Source: CAYVQF01 sp964454015 (GTDB taxonomy: Bacteria; Myxococcota_A; Bradymonadia; UBA4248). Taken from it: 41,674 bases of DNA. This document shows, piece by piece, positions 41,310-41,674 of this stretch. The position numbers and the translations under genes were made by a program. Where the stretch lies: contig CAYVQF010000054.1 of NCBI GenBank assembly GCA_964454015.1, positions 1 to 41,674 of the forward strand, read 5' to 3'. Within the stretch, counting starts at the first letter, position 1, and each line of letters starts with the position of its first letter. The notes beneath the pieces were generated by a model. That model saw nothing but the letters and a program-made list of their open reading frames with translations. It was not told where the DNA came from and ran no database searches.

Positions 41310-41674
41310 CCTTTCATATCTGGCGAACGCCGCAAATCACGGGCGGCGGTACGCCGTACGGTGCATTTGTCTTGTTCGCTGCCTTTTCGAACTCCATTTA
41401 TTGAACGGCAGACCCATTCACCTGTCTAGCCAGCATCAAGCCGTGGTAAGCGTCTAGCCCCAGAAACTCTTTGCCAACCGATAACACATCTTCCATTGAT
41501 GAAACGATTGTTTTCGAATCAAAGGTATCTTTCGCAGCGACATCTGCATGGATGTTTAGCATCATCCTCGATCTAGCGATAGCGTCTAGTTGACGCCGCC
41601 AGCGAGGGCATCACAGAGTCAATAGCGCGATCCAGACAAAGGGTTACCGTCCGAAATAAATTCGGTGGTGGTTG
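41310..41674. other. Low-GC end of the window, no gene seen
   Basis: The last 365 bp share the AT-rich composition of the preceding gene and contain no supportable open frame. Presumably they hold the promoter of the 40425-41297 gene and the start of a flanking region. Confidence 0.45.

Noticed and set aside
1..41674. CRISPR array, insertion sequence or integrase gene
   Set aside because: No regularly spaced direct repeats, no terminal inverted repeats with target duplication and no transposase or recombinase sequence were seen. The island edges carry gene fragments rather than mobile-element ends.

Overview
This is a GC-rich bacterial window. It is dominated by exported lipoproteins with canonical lipoboxes, several carrying Asp/Glu/Val-rich linkers just after the lipidated cysteine. 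It also has outer-membrane FadL-like and RND efflux genes and strong Shine-Dalgarno sites. Together these suggest a Gram-negative of the former Deltaproteobacteria (Myxococcota or Bradymonadales-like). No rRNA or marker gene is present to prove it.

Layout. (1) 1-3707: small exported proteins and lipoproteins, separated by two gene-poor gaps. (2) 3775-20633: a defence island transcribed entirely on the minus strand, flanked by gene fragments. In transcription order it holds an excisionase-like HTH protein; a 1839-residue DEAD/DEAH helicase with DUF1998 and a C-terminal Vsr-like nuclease domain; a 78-residue protein resembling the first half of a RelE-like fold; an SNF2-type helicase; a DUF1016 PDDEXK nuclease; an Eco57I-type N6-adenine methylase; an SMC/Rad50-like ATPase; and the first 40 codons of a DUF262 (GmrSD-like) gene cut off by a rearrangement. 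Genes are joined by ATGA overlaps or gaps of 1-2 bases. The helicase + methylase + ATPase core matches the recipe catalogued as Hma in PADLOC, and the SNF2 helicase/methylase pair also recalls class 1 DISARM. Here the core is extended by a second helicase-nuclease and an embedded DUF1016 nuclease. (3) 20849-22180: an intact expansin-like lipoprotein gene; pieces of the same gene lie at the opposite edge of the island. (4) 22599-27437: a Kef-type cation:proton antiporter, a lipoprotein, and a slipin/SPFH protein with five regularly spaced N-terminal-type repeats. (5) 27490-34680: a large parallel-repeat-like lipoprotein, an endonuclease/exonuclease/phosphatase-fold lipoprotein, a FadL-like porin with a partner lipoprotein, and an exported protein. 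(6) 34988-39860: a TetR-regulated RND efflux operon with two copies of an operator palindrome. (7) 39929-41674: a GFA-family protein and an exported protein of visibly lower GC.

How the parts work together. The island genes most likely act as one modification/helicase/nuclease antiviral system. The TetR protein probably represses its own gene plus the downstream MFP and RND genes. The remaining genes are envelope functions with no obvious link to the island. Both island edges carry scars: an exact 171-bp direct repeat of the expansin-like gene and a DUF262 stump on the left, and a 50-bp fragment of a gene-1 paralogue on the right. The island therefore arrived by, or was reshaped by, recombination.
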